A stretch of 64,000 nt of DNA, taken from the NCBI GenBank assembly GCA_028023455.1, contig JAQFVV010012489.1, positions 3,161,881 through 3,225,880 of the forward strand, in the 5' to 3' direction. Within the stretch, counting starts at the first letter, position 1. Each line of letters begins with the position of its first letter. Shown piece after piece: positions 24,225 to 36,690 of the stretch. Source of the stretch: Epiperipatus broadwayi. Its lineage: Eukaryota; Onychophora; Udeonychophora; Euonychophora; Peripatidae. The notes below the pieces were generated by a model, which did not search any database, was not told the origin of the DNA, and saw nothing but the letters and a program-made list of their open reading frames with translations. A program made the translations under genes and the position numbers.

Positions 24225-25095
24225 TATACTTTTCAATGCATTTTTAATTTTTTAAATCAAAGTTGATTAAAACACAGCTTATGGGCTGTATGTGGTCAGC
24301 TAAAGATTTTGATACTGCAATTACACAACTATAAGCATCAAGTCTGATGCAAGTAGTTTATTAAATGAAACCAAGTTATCACAATGTTCTCACCAAAATG
24401 ATATATTAAAACAATTAATGTATCTTGTCTACTATTGCCATAAAAAATTAAAAAACATTTTTTTCTTTTTATAGAATTTTTGAAACACCTGCTGAATCTA
24501 ATTAATGTAGAATTTCCAATAATTTAATATATATGCTGTATTTATTATTATAGATGCAGCCCTTGGATTTCTTAAAATTGGATAACCTTGTTTTAATTAT
24601 TAATATCATTATTACATTTTTTCAATAATATAATAAATGACTGTTAGTAAACACACTAATAACTTTATCTTCTCAATAATTGATATATGATTTTTGCTAA
24701 TATTTTTTTTAAATTTTTTACCTGCTTCTTTCAAAATATCTATAATGATACAGACGTTTTCTAAATTATTCATTTCTTTGCAGATTTTTAATTGTACATA
24801 TGTTTAACTTAATACATGACATTTCAAAAAATATTGATGTAAATACAAATGATATTTTGTCTTTATTATAGAATTTTTTGTGAGAAATTTTCAAAGATGA
24901 GATAATGTTGTATCTTTTTTGAATAATAGTGAAATCTTTTCTTCTCTCTGCTGCTATACTAAACAAGTCACATTTATAACTTACAAAAATATCAGTTATG
25001 AATATGTATATAGAGAACAGGTCTTTATAGATATAGCTCACCTGATCAGTGATGGTGTGTAGTGATAGTGAAAGAGAATATTCTGAAATTTTTAC
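24225..25095. other. AT-rich stretch upstream of the LINE relic
   Basis: No recognisable endonuclease or other domain. The 155-codon minus-strand frame at 24,766-25,233 runs into the end of the neighbouring TIR transposon and has no protein family features. Confidence 0.4.
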
Positions 25096-25097
25096 AT

Positions 25098-25826
25098 GTG
25101 TTTCCCTGAAAATAAGACCTAACCAGAAAATAAGTCCTAGCATGATTTTCAGGATTTTGAGAATGTAAGCCCTACTCCAAATGTAAGCCCTTGCTAAGAT
25201 TAACAATCTGATTGGTGGTTTTAATTCATCCATTCAAATACATGATGGAGATACTGAATTATAAAGTAATTAATGTGCAAATAAATATAAATGTAGATTT
25301 TTATATATGAATAAATGTTATGAAGAATTTTTCGGCAGACAATTTTATAACTAATAATTGTAATAAATTTGCAAATATAATTTTATTGTTTATTTATCAA
25401 TGCACTTTCATGCACTCTGATATAAAAATTCTTCTTTAATCTGCCCTTTGACCATATATATTGCAAATAAATCAACATTGATATCCAAAAAGGCTAAAAC
25501 TTTTTATAAGTGGCAATCTTAGTTCACAAATTAATCAAAACATTTTAACATTTCATATTGTATTTTAAATTAAATATTGCTAATTTCAACAGCATGGAAA
25601 TAATTTTTAATATTCTTGTATAGAATGAGAATGTTTTATAATGTGTTTATAATCCTCAACATTACTTATTCAAGAAGTAGTAAAAGTTACTTATTTGCTT
25701 TTCAAATTACAATAGCAATATTGAATAAATGTAGATTTTTATACTTAAATAAATGTAGATTTTTGCACATGAAAAAATAAGATATTTAGGAACAAAAATT
25801 AATATATGACATGGTCTTATTTTCAG
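25098..25826. mobile_element. Non-autonomous TIR DNA transposon with GAAAATAAGACC ends
   Basis: The left end reads GTGTTTCCCTGAAAATAAGACC (25,098-25,119) and the right end carries GGTCTTATTTTCAG (25,813-25,826), so CTGAAAATAAGACC is a perfect inverted 14-mer at the two ends. Inside each end lie repeated AAATAAG-type words (GAAAATAAGTCC, ATGTAAGCCC; AAAAAATAAG). I recognise this end structure from a DNA transposon family spread across many animals. I cannot name its superfamily with confidence. No transposase is encoded. A clear target-site duplication was not visible. Confidence 0.72.
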
Positions 25827-25829
25827 TAC

Positions 25830-28800
25830 AATATGGTATAGATAGCTGTGACAAAAAAAATTGAGACAGAGATGAACCAATAAAAATTGAAACATAATTT
25901 TTGTTTTAAATTCAGAAAGTTAATATAGAAATATAAGTTAAAATGCAAAAAGTGGTTTCATGACAATACCTCTAATATATGTGCTGACTTTAGTTATCAA
26001 AAAATTATCATTTACTAAAGTCATCCAACACCTGACTTTTCAGTTTTTGATTATAATAATACTTGAAATTTCAGTTTTTAATTTCTGGTTACTGTAATAC
26101 ATGAAATTATAATGATAATATGTGAAACTTTTTTGTATCAATAGAAATTCATGTAACTTTCATAATGTCAGAGATTTTAAATACTTTCTGTTTCTTAAAC
26201 ATACTAGACAGCTGCAAAGACAATATAAATATATACATTCATTACATTTTATTGATTTTGCTTTTTATTTATAAGAGTGCAGGTACATAAATTTGATAAT
26301 TATGTGATGTGAATTTAATATTGAAATCTTCACTAAATTTTATTGAATATATATGTTCATTGAAGATATCTTGACTGCTACAGTAATTAATTCATCAAGC
26401 ATTCCAGTAATGATCTTTTTTAATCTATTTAAAATTCAATTTACCTTTCAAAGAAAATATTTATTTTCTAAAATAAAAACAACATATCATTAACAATGAA
26501 TTGTAAATTATAGTCAACATTCCTGCCCTCCACTCATCAACTAAATATATAGTATTATAGACTTTTTGCTTTAGAATTATTAAATGATTTTATTAAATAT
26601 GAATTCATAATTACACCTGAAATAAGAGTATAAAACAATAATTGTTTTACTGTGACAATATCAATTTATCAACCAGCCATTTAAGAAACAGAATATGACC
26701 AGGATATGTCAAAGATTAATGCTTTATCTGCACATTTGGATGTTTAATAAAATTATACTAAATAATAATTAAGTTTTTAATAATGTTGACCAATCCTACA
26801 TAAATTAAATAGACTTATCATATATGCGAATAGCAAAATCGTAACGGCGAAGATTTATTCTCTTTCGCCAGCAATTTATAAAAGTGCTAAAGATAATATG
26901 AAAGTAATATATACTTGGATTTAATAAACTATTTTATCGTTAATTTGTTGTATTTTTAGATAAGCCTATTAATTATTGTTTTATTTTTTATGGTTAATAA
27001 TTTTTATTGTTTGAATTTGTTTTTAATCATAAATAAATTTTAAAAATAGTTTATTTTTATACATTGCTAAGTAGAATTAAAAGAGTAAATATTTCCACGT
27101 TGATATAAAAAAAAGGTGTAACAAGCATAATACGATCTATTATTATCTTGAAAAGAAGTTAATTTTTCATAAGAAAATTATAATTTATTCTACTTTACAC
27201 TTGATAATAATTTAATAAATAAGTATACCATTAAATATTTATTGCAAAATTTAAAAAATTATTTCTTTTAACAAAAAAAATATCAATATATAATTTGCCT
27301 GAAAAGTCAGAAGAGTGAAATATTCTCTTTGAATGGCTAAGGTCTGTCAAAAGTAATTTGTATCATATTGCACCTAAGAGCAAAAGGCCACGGGCAAACT
27401 GGAAAATAATTGAAATTTATCCATAAAACTTTCAAATTTTTTATTCTTCTGAGAGTAGCAATTTTAAAAATCATTCATTCAGTCGAATGTGATATTTTAT
27501 TTTTTACTTCGAAAATTAATAATTGTCAGTAGATGAAATTTTATTTAACGTTTCTGTTTTAATACGATTTAAAACAAAAAACAAAAGCCATTTTTGGAAA
27601 GTTGAAATGCAGATCTCTTTCAATAATGCATAGCATATAATAAATTATTGCATCTGTGCGTGTAAAAAAAGAGATTAGCATTAGATTGTTATTCCTAAGG
27701 GACATTCAAAGAAACTATTTTTAATGCCACTTTTAGTAATACTCATTATGAATTAATTTACATCTTGTGTGCCTATTAAATAAGCCATAAAAATAAAAAT
27801 TAAATCTAAACATTCAATTATTTTTTAATTGTATAGAATGTGACCTTACATTGTGAAGTGGATTTATAATGATACATACTATATAATGATTCTAATGTCA
27901 TTTAAAACAGTGATACAATGACAGATCTGAAATCTAGTTCCTAACTCAATTTCAATGTGAAAAAAATATGTAGTTTGTATAAATTAATAAACCGTGCATT
28001 CAATTCATCACTTGGATGCTCTAAAATCACGATTGCCAAATCAATTAACAAAACAATATTTTCTTTGTTCTGTGCCATTTAATGTGCTCATAATTCTGGA
28101 AGACTAAAAAGCTAAAAGTGTTTGATTCTTAGCTAAGTCAAAAAAAAAAAAATTGAAGGGAACTATCATACTCAATCTACCACTTGAAAGTCCTCAAACT
28201 TCACATGACTTCCTAAATGTCTAACTATGTGGCAAAATAATGAAATGGGTGGTACTTAGGGCTTTATATAAAAATTACATGAAGTTCAAGAACCAAAAGT
28301 AACAGAACTGAACTATGATCCATGGATATTAGAGCTCCAGGTTCCATCATTCTGTTGAAACCATGCAAAACACTATGTGATTAATGAATAAATCATAGAA
28401 CTAAAAAAACACCATATTCTAAACTTCTAAAGCAGAGCTCTGCATATGATACATTGACAAATACTTTGTTTAGGAAGTTTAAAATGAGATACTTTCAGCA
28501 TGAAACAACCTCTCAGCCATAGACAAAAATAAAATATTTAACCATTTATTATGACAGCTAAATATATATATATAGATTATATCAATTTAAAAAGAATTAC
28601 AATGATTTAAAGGAATTAAAGATTGATAGCAAAAAAAAATGGATATGTATTCCATATATTTCAAATGATCAAGTGAAATTTTATATATATTGTAAATATC
28701 GATAAGTCGATATATATATATCATATACGTTCCATTACAATATATATATATATATATATATAAGGATGTGATTAACCTTTCATTTTGTGTTACAAATAAT

Positions 28801-29000
28801 GTTAATAAGTTATAAATAATTCCAAAACTGTCATACCTGTCAAGCAAAAAAGTAATGTTGTCTATCAATTTTTTTGTGGATATATGTTATCATGTATAAG
28901 TGAAGCAAGGTGCAGTATTGAAAAAGATTAAAAGAGGATGAATTGTTATTGAAGCATGTGAAAAGTAAAAATAGTAATGATTTAGTGAATGCTACTGTTT
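25830..29000. other. AT-rich stretch with small repeats
   Basis: A hairpin GGCGAA...TTCGCC occurs near 26,847-26,870. TA microsatellites lie at 28,562-28,573 and 28,740-28,762. The segment 28,200-28,480 is less AT-rich but could not be assigned. No protein family was recognised on either strand. Confidence 0.4.
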
Positions 29001-29001
29001 T

Positions 29002-29190
29002 TTGGATCACAAAAAGACATGTAAATATAACTTTAGGTTTGATATTGAACATGTTAAAATTTTTCATGAGGAGAAAAACTATAGTAAAAGAAAAATTAAA
29101 GAGGCAATTTTAATAAATAGAAATAAAATGAATATAATTAATAGACAAGCTGCTAACATTAACATTTTAAATTCATGGAATTTGAGTTGA
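29002..29190 (+). pseudogene. GIY-YIG endonuclease C-terminal fragment of a Penelope-like element
   Basis: The frame reads DHKKTCKYNF, then HVKIFHEEKNYSKRKIKEA and ILINRNKMNIINRQ. This matches the end of the GIY-YIG endonuclease domain of Penelope-like elements, whose pattern is H-x-x-x-x-GH-x-F ... E-x-N-Y-x-KRKIKEA-x-Y-I ... N-R. The GIY and YIG catalytic strands and the reverse transcriptase are missing upstream, so this is a fragment. It may share ancestry with the fragments at 46.0 and 50.1 kb, which have the same KRK(I/V)KEA core. Confidence 0.68.
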
Positions 29191-29307
29191 TGATATTCCC
29201 TTCTGTTTTATTTTTTGAATTTAACAGCAGTTAAATTAACTGAAAGTATTTCTACAGATTGAAAGACTGTATATAATAGTTATTTACCTAATATTTATTA
29301 TATATAT

Positions 29308-29330
29308 TGAAACAGATATACTGTTTCTCA
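29308..29330. repeat. Short hairpin GAAACAG...CTGTTTC
   Basis: A seven-base inverted repeat with a five-base spacer, flanked by TA-rich sequence. Function unknown. Confidence 0.5.
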
Positions 29331-29811
29331 TGTATATATATTCAAAAGATTCCCCCCCCCTCATTTAAAAATACTGGCATGATTTGTTGTAAGAAAAGAA
29401 AAGACTTAATAATGGTTAAGGAAAACTAAAAATTTAAAGAAACAAAGGAATCATGAAAATTGACAGCAATGAAAAAAGAAAGTTAATTTGGTCAAATTAA
29501 AAATAAAAAAAAGATACAACAAATACGTTAAATCTGCAATTAAAAGAAAGTATAAATCTTTCTTTATTAAAATTCATCAATCAAAAAAAAAAACAAAGGA
29601 AATCAATAAAGTAAAAAAGAAAAAATATATATTTAAACATTAAAAAAAGATAAGTTTATTTTGTATTGCAGAAAAATAATTTGTAAGGCAAAATAACTTA
29701 GGTGTTAAGCCAATGCCTTAGGCAAAGAAATGTAAAATTAATTGGAATTCGAAAACACATAGCCAGATAATTAAAAACGGTCTTCTACCGCCAAAAAGAA
29801 TAGCCAATGAG

Positions 29812-29857
29812 CTGGGGGAAAAGGCTGTTTAATCAGTCCAAGAATGAGATATAAATA
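29812..29857 (+). promoter_or_regulatory. CCAAT plus TATA promoter-like module
   Basis: AGCCAATGAGC (from 29,812) is followed by GATATAAATAG (TATA at 29,850-29,857) with about 30 bases between. The segment is locally richer in G+C. No gene follows that I can recognise. An LTR or a Penelope terminal repeat promoter is possible. Confidence 0.3.
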
Positions 29858-30253
29858 GTCAAGTTGGAAGTTCAGAGGCAGATTAGATTGGATTTTTAAA
29901 GTGTATGTTTAAAGAAGATTTTTTTTTTTTGAGAAAAAGATAGTAAGAAAAGTGAAGAATTAAAAAGTTAAAATTCTTATTTAAGTGTTACTCAACTCTG
30001 ACTTTCGTCACCGTGGAATATAACTTTTACAACCACTGTTAATAATGGAAAAGAAAAACATTATTAACGAAAACATAGCGATGGAGGGCTAACGTAACAG
30101 CTGTACCTCTTCATTCTAAGCCATGATTTTTCTAGATTTGCCTGGATAGACATCATAGAAAGGAAATAATGCCATTCAGCTGAAATGCGATGACCCCTTT
30201 TTGAAGTGACAACTGGATAAATGAAGGTAATGATTTTATAAAAATATTCTGAT

Positions 30254-30354
30254 ATATGTTTTTTAAAAGACAAGACAAAACGTATTTCTTAAACTAAAAT
30301 TATATGTGTTTTTTAAAAGATAAACAAAACGTATTTCTTAAACTAAAATTATAA
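30254..30354. repeat. Tandem duplication of about 50 bp
   Basis: Two adjacent copies share GTTTTTTAAAAGA and ACAAAACGTATTTCTTAAAC, 50 bp apart. They differ by a few bases. Confidence 0.9.
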
Positions 30355-30479
30355 AAACAAACCAAACATCTTTATTATAAAATATAAAAAAAAGAATTAT
30401 TAATAAATGTAGCTGCATGAAAATATGTTTGTTACTGGAAAATTATGAATGAAACTAAAGTTATGAAAATCACTTATTC

Positions 30480-31070
30480 GTGATAAAGTATAAATGAAAA
30501 TGCTTAATGCTTACCTGAATATTGATTTTGTGGGAGTAATTTAAACCCCATTACTGGATTTGATAAATTTAATGAAATATTATATGGACTCTAAATGCTT
30601 ATCTGCATATTAATGTAAAATTACAAATGTTTAATGCTTACATGAATGTTGATTTTGTGGGAGTAATTTAAACCACATTAGTTAAATGTAATGGAATACT
30701 ATATGGACTCTAAATGCTTATCTGCATATTAATGTAAAATTACAAATGCTTACCTGAATGTTGATTTTGTGGGAGTAATTTAAACCACATTAGTTAAATG
30801 TAATGAAATATTATATGGACTCTAAATGCTTATCTGCATATTAATGTAAAATTACAAATGCTTAATGCTTACCTGAATATTGATTTTGTGGGAGTAATTT
30901 AAACCACATTAGTTAAATGTAATGGAATACTATATGGACTCTAAATGCTTATCTGCATATTAATGTAAACTTACAAATGCTTAATGCTTACCTGAATATT
31001 GATTTTGTGGGAGTAATTTAAACCACATTACTGGATTTAATAAATTTAATGAAATACACAGTGGACTGCA
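30480..31070. repeat. Satellite of about 119 bp, five units
   Basis: GATTTTGTGGGAGTAATTTA starts at 30,524, 30,651, 30,763, 30,882 and 31,001, giving spacings of 127, 112, 119 and 119. Units also share GCTTATCTGCATATTAATG. The first and last units share a variant (ACTGGATTTGATAAATTT or ACTGGATTTAATAAATTT) that the inner three lack. Inner spacing changes come from gain or loss of a CTTAATG word. Confidence 0.95.
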
Positions 31071-31079
31071 AACAAAATA

Positions 31080-33440
31080 TTTGTTAAATTAAGTGGAACC
31101 CTGCATCAGATGCTATCAGTTGTCTTCATTACTCTCTCTGTTACCTCAATTTGACACATTCCTCTCTGTGAATTAATTATGTAACTAAAGATGTAAGTTG
31201 TTAAAAGAACTATGAAAGGACTTTATTATACTCTCAACAAGTTACATTCTTTAAGTCATACTGAAGTATACCAAAGAAACCCAATGGACCAGAAATGAAT
31301 AAAACAATGAATCTTCACATGGATATGAAGGAACTTTATTAGAAGAACTTGCAAAGTAATTTGTTAAATAAATTTATTGTTACTTAAAATTAATCTTAGT
31401 TATCCAGTTGTTCAATTCTATTTTGTTTTTATTGCATCACTCATCATTCAGTGCATTTGTTCATGAGAATCTCATGCCTCCTGAGCTACATCTGGCATAA
31501 CTAGACCTAGGTAAGTCAGGTTGTAGTGAGATGGAACTCTAGTGGTGCCGTTTGAAAAACCAAACATATAAATGTCTAGATGCTTCCAGCCTCTATGGTA
31601 CTACATCCTCTGGTGAGCAGGAAATATTGTTGTAGGGGGAGTTAACATCTGCATTGGGTAATGCCAATTGATAGTTCCTTCCTGCAATATGCTCATCAGG
31701 AAATTGTTACAACTGAAGTAAGAAAAGGGCTGTATGGTGGTCTGGTTACAATATATAAACAAGAGTAAAAAAAATGATTCATGCAATTTTTTTTTGTAAA
31801 TGATCTGATTAACTTCATCAAAATAACAATGTAAAGTTTAATAAATTCCAAGAAAATTTTTAACCACAAATATAATAATATATTAAAGAAGAAAGCCACC
31901 TAAATGTAAATACTGTGTTGCTTTAATTTAAAACTGAAATCATTGAAATAGTAATAAAAGTCCGAGAGCCAAAGTTGTAAAAATATATTAATAATCCACT
32001 GAACACCCATTCAGAACCTTTATAAAATTAGAGCACCAGAATTAACAAATAAAGCTTTAAATTGGGAATCTTTAGCTCTGTATCATTAAAAGAACTACAT
32101 AGAAAGTCAAATAACTTATTTAGGTTTAAATGATAATAAAATCTTATGAGTGCATATTTAAATAATAAATTATCTAAGCTAAAAACTTCTGATCACAGAT
32201 GATTTTTTTATGTTATGGTGATTAAAATACATATTTGAAATTAGGTATTTCTCAAATGGCACTGCAAACATTCAAATTTTTGTACCTTTTTTAAATACGT
32301 TTCTAAGCACATGAAAAATAAAGATACTTTGTATAATGCATATCAACTGAATAAGGCTCATTATTTGTCCCAAATTAGTTAAAACATAAATATTAATAAT
32401 GAAGATTTTATCTAGAAGATAATTTTTTTTATAATAATATAATAAAGGAATTTTCAAAGATTTCAAACATGAGACAGACTCAACAATGACTGTAGAATAC
32501 ATTCAGCTTTCATTAGCAATGTGGTTTTCATAATTTGTGTTTTCTTACAGATACGTGAATAATAGGTTATAAATCCCATTTATAAAATAGTTGAACAAAA
32601 TGACCATGGGTTGATTTTAATCTGTGGATAAGACTCCAGTTGTGTCTAAGAAAATAAAGTCCAATTGGTTTTATTGTTAAATCTGAAAAAAGTGGAACAA
32701 CACAAAAATTTTGTTACAGAGATTTTGATTGGAAATGAGTGTTAGATGTGGAAATTATATCTTGATTACTTAATATATTTGATCTTCTTAATAATTTTTT
32801 CATATATTTTGTGTGAAGAAATTTCTCTTTTGATATCTAGTGAAGGAATATGTGAACGTATATAAAACCACAACAAAGAAATAAACTTGAGTATACTAAT
32901 AATGTTTTTCATGATAATAGTTAATTAAATATCCAGAAGTTTAGAGTAAAAACTTTTTTTTTTCAAAATGGGGCACACTATTTTCCAGAAGAATATACTA
33001 GTAAGGAAAATATCTGTAAAGTATTTGCATTATAATCATAAGTTGTGCCAGCTAGTTTTCTAAAAAGGTTTACCCTAAAATTTAATTTTGATTTAATCTT
33101 AACTAAACATGTGAAATAATTTAGGCTATTATCCAAGGTTAGTCTTAAATAATATGAGATACAATTATGTTTCAGTGAATTATTGCAAAAGATTCGATTA
33201 AAACTATAAAATGACTCACTGTTGTTTAGATGAAACATTGTGTATACCATCTAATTTTTGAAAAAGATTTTAAATTTTTTCATATCTTTATTAATTTTTC
33301 TATTTCAGAAAAAGAACCTCTTTTGAGAAGTCAAACCAAAATTAATATAATTGAATTTCTTGCATTCTAATTTAGAAAAAATCATTGATGAATGTATTAA
33401 ATAAAATAAATGAGAGAAATGAATATGCAGAAAACCATTA
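31080..33440. other. AT-rich stretch, nothing recognised
   Basis: The part 31,090-31,700 is less AT-rich and may be single-copy or an unrecognised element. Nothing codes for a known protein. Some of the 3' part of the Jockey-like LINE may extend below 33,450. Confidence 0.35.
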
Positions 33441-33449
33441 TGTAAAATT

Positions 33450-34820
33450 TTGTATTTATTATGATTATCATCCAGTATCACTTATATTTATTTAAAGGTC
33501 ATTTATCAAATAAATTAAAGGTTTTCATGCAATAAAATCATGTTTTTAATTTATTTTGAAACATTTTCCAATATGACTTCTTAAATATGAGACTTGTGTT
33601 TCATGATTAAATGCAACAAGCTCTATAAATATATGGTTTCTAACTATTAGCAACATTTTTGTCGATATGATTTTTCAAAAACTTTCTACGGAATACATAA
33701 TCATGATATTGCCTAACAATTTTTTGGATCATTGCTAAGTTCATTTGGTTTTAAAATTACTATAGTTTCACTTTCAGGCCAAAATATTTGAAATAGTTTC
33801 TCTATAAATAATGTTAATATATTCCTTCAACCATGATTTCATTTTATGTCCTAAATTTTTTTAGGAACTGTAGAATAATTATTGACTTCATAAACCTTTC
33901 CTGGTTTAAAATAATCAAGAGCAAGTTCAAATTTACCAACATCTACACATTACATCAGATTTATATTAATAAAACATTGTGAAAGAGAAGAAATCTGACA
34001 TATAAGATTGAAAACCTCATTAAAGTGAACAGGCCTTATGACTTGACAATGTAACAATTTGTTTTTCAATGTTTTTCTCAACTTTCCTGGAATCATTAGA
34101 TAAAACTTGACTACAGTGATTAAGGTAATGCTGCTCTAACTGGAATGAATTGTTTTTGATATTCATCAGGGATGGACTTTATGACAGCAATTATTTTGAG
34201 TTATTTAAACATATCATAACAAGAGAGAATTAAGGAAATTCTATTAATATTTGTTTCAAGATATTCAGTAAATCAATTTCAATTAACTTTCCTTAAATTT
34301 TATCTGTGCACATAATAACTTACAACTATAAGAATATGGATTCCAAGAGTGATTATACTTTGTTTATAATGGCCATGGGAGTAATCCAATATCAGTAACT
34401 CATCAGTTAATGGGAAATAATTTGTTATCAAAACAAAACAAAAAATCAGGAGTTTTTTTATTTCCCATCTGCCTAAATATAATGTTACCCTTGCATGGCA
34501 TTATGAAGTAAGTGCATATTGTTTAATTCCATCCATTCTAAAAGTTTGTGAACCGCTTGATATTATTCATATAACCATAAAGACTTATGAGAATTGAAAT
34601 TTCCTTAAGTATAGAAAATATAAGATCTGGAAAATGAAAGCGTGACCAATTAGTTTTAAGATGTTTGAAAATATTGCATATAAAAAAATTATCTATCTGA
34701 ATTGTAATTGCAATATTATTTGAAGTATCTTCACAAGAAGTTATTTGCTTTTTAAGATAGTTTGAAACAAAAATAGTTATACCAAATTTATAATGCATTC
34801 TATCAATAATCAATGTAAAT
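33450..34820 (-). mobile_element. Jockey-like LINE relic with endonuclease and reverse transcriptase parts
   Basis: On the minus strand an open frame at 34,538-34,813 reads HYKFGITIFVSNYLK, then SNNIAITIQ, NIFKHLKTNW and FPDL. This fits the middle of an APE-type endonuclease, as in Jockey-clade LINEs (YG-x-A-x-FV ... NNI ... NVYKPP-x-x-W). Next come LYGYMNN and KTPDFLF, matching the WGY and TPDL blocks of the same domain. The reverse transcriptase follows: FKPGKVYEVNN, then LGHKMKSWLKEYINIIYRE (33,796-33,857), ILKPNELSNDPKNC (33,718-33,762) and KVFEK (about 33,675-33,690), matching KPGKAAGxDNI and ILKPxKxPxDPxNYRPISLL...K-x-x-E. Stops and frameshifts make it a dead copy, and the FADD box was not found. 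Confidence 0.8.
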
Positions 34821-34824
34821 ACAG

Positions 34825-35395
34825 GAATTTTAGGAAGATTTGCATTATTAGAAGAGTAATAATTTTTCTAAAGTACAACTATACTAACATTAAGCTTAAA
34901 AGATACTTTGCAGAGAATTTCCAGTTTTGATATCCTCTCAAAATTATTTTGTTATAGTTTACTAGATGAAGAAAAGATATCTGAAAAGGGAATATGCTGA
35001 AAAAATATGATCTCTTTATTTATGAGACAAATTATATTTTTGAATTTAATTAAATTCAAGCTTACAGAAATGCATACAGAAGTGAGTTGTTTTTTTTCTT
35101 ATTGTATATATGCAATAAAAAATTAAATTATTAGAAAAATAAACATTTTATAAAATTCCAAATTTTAATAAATCTAATATCTAAAAACATTTAAATTTAG
35201 TTTGTTAGTACAGTACTTAATATATAACTTTTTTGAAAGCAAAGTTTTATTGTATTTAGACTCTTATAGATTTTAGTGTTGTTGTCACATGATAATAAAA
35301 GCATATACTAGATTTATTTTCAGCTGAGTAAAGCAGCAGAAAAAGGATAATTTGGTCCATTGAATGAAATTCTTATGGTAAGCCTATCATTTGAC
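34825..35395. other. AT-rich stretch, nothing recognised
   Basis: Possible upstream remains of the Jockey-like LINE, not recognisable. Confidence 0.35.
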
Positions 35396-35690
35396 TGTTC
35401 AAATGTCACATCAATCTGTAAAAAAAACAATAATATATTAATATCTTGTATAGTTTGATGCAGTGATAAAATGTCAGATTAATAGTGGAAGATCCTGAGA
35501 TGGAATTCAGTTCTGGCACTACCAGAACTCATCATTTGAGTATTCAAATGTCACATCAATCTATAAAATGTAATATAATTAATATCTTGCATGTTTTTCT
35601 GCAGTGATAGGAATGTCAGACTTTTACATGCAAGTTCCTGAGATTGAATTCTGTTCTGGCATTGCCAATATTTGAATTTCTTATAAATTC
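35395..35690 (+). repeat. SINE-like unit in tandem duplicate
   Basis: TCAAATGTCACATCAATCT recurs at 35,399 and 35,544, and GCAGTGATA recurs at 35,460 and 35,601, so two units of about 143 bp lie in tandem. Each contains a tRNA-like core: GATGCAGTGATAAAATG in the A-box place and CTGAGATGGAATTC in the B-box place, followed by AGTTCTGGCA. A third, older copy lies at about 44,980-45,065. A tRNA-derived SINE is the likely origin, with degraded boxes. Confidence 0.55.
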
Positions 35691-35699
35691 TCAAGCAAC

Positions 35700-36580
35700 A
35701 AAGCCATTTGATCATTTAATATAGATAATATTACCATGTGTGTGTGTGTGTGAATATTTAATAGATATATAACATATGTATTACAAATGAAAACAAGCTT
35801 CCATTTACTGCCAATTGCAATACCTACTCATTTTTTCCCAGAGAACCTATAAAAATAAATCTACTACTTCTTACTGATCTATGTGTTATAACAGTTAATT
35901 TTATAATTTATTATGAAATTTAAAGACAAAATTGAAACTCACTCCATATGTAAGAATATGAATATATCTGCATAACAACAGAGGCAGGGTTAGGTGACCA
36001 TGAAAACTAAGAAAGCATTGTCTTTTCTTAATAAATAAAAGTTTATTTTTTTAAATATTTTTATATTTATCATATTTTAGAGTTTGTTTAACTGGTTCTT
36101 GATATAAAAAATAATAAAATTATGCATTTATTTGTTCTAGCTTATCTGTTAGCAAAACATACCCAATGATTTCAGAATATTCCGCTCTGATAACTTTTTT
36201 TGCACTGAATGTATCTTTACAGAAACACTAGTGTAATTTTTGAATGAAATCCACACAACAATAAGAGGTTTTACCAGTAAATATTGTGTCAGCATAATCC
36301 AACAGTAATTCAAAGACATTCATTACAGTTTATATTTTGTCAGTCCTATGTTCAGCAAAAGATAAATTATTCAAAAAATATAAGCCATATTGCTTTTAAA
36401 TATGCAAAATTTCAAAAACCCACTATTATAAAAAAAAGCTTAAAATATCGAAATAATGTTTAATATTATAATCTATTGTGTTTATTTTTAAATTTGAATT
36501 CCATGTTTAATAATAGTTATAATGTTTAATTAATTTGTTACTTTTTAAATTTTTATGTTGCAACATGTTATCATGTTAAC
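35700..36580. other. AT-rich stretch with a TG run
   Basis: A TG dinucleotide run lies at about 35,737-35,752. Otherwise nothing recognised. Confidence 0.4.
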
Positions 36581-36582
36581 AA

Positions 36583-36690
36583 CAATAGTAAAGTCTCCAC
36601 ACAGTAGTATCACCCTGCATAAGCCTTAGTAATCAATGGATGCAAGAATGGTGATCATGTGATGTTACTGTGTTAGATAAACATTAAAAT
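36583..36690. repeat. Repeat family A end fragments
   Basis: AGTCTCCACACAGTAGTATCA, GTAATCAATGGATGCAAGAA and GATCATGTGATGTTA match the outer parts of the family A copies at 41.2-42.1 and 50.9-51.5 kb. The central part with the ribozyme-like motif is absent. Confidence 0.65.

Noticed and set aside
24766-25233. 155-codon minus-strand frame
   Set aside because: It runs into the end of the TIR transposon and shows no domain; Ile, Lys and Phe dominate.
30480-31070. CRISPR-like regular repeats
   Set aside because: The whole unit repeats, without variable spacers, in an evidently eukaryotic context; it is a satellite.
34400-34416. CTGATGA on the minus strand near 34,408
   Set aside because: No GAAA box or stem II follows; it lies in Jockey-like LINE sequence.
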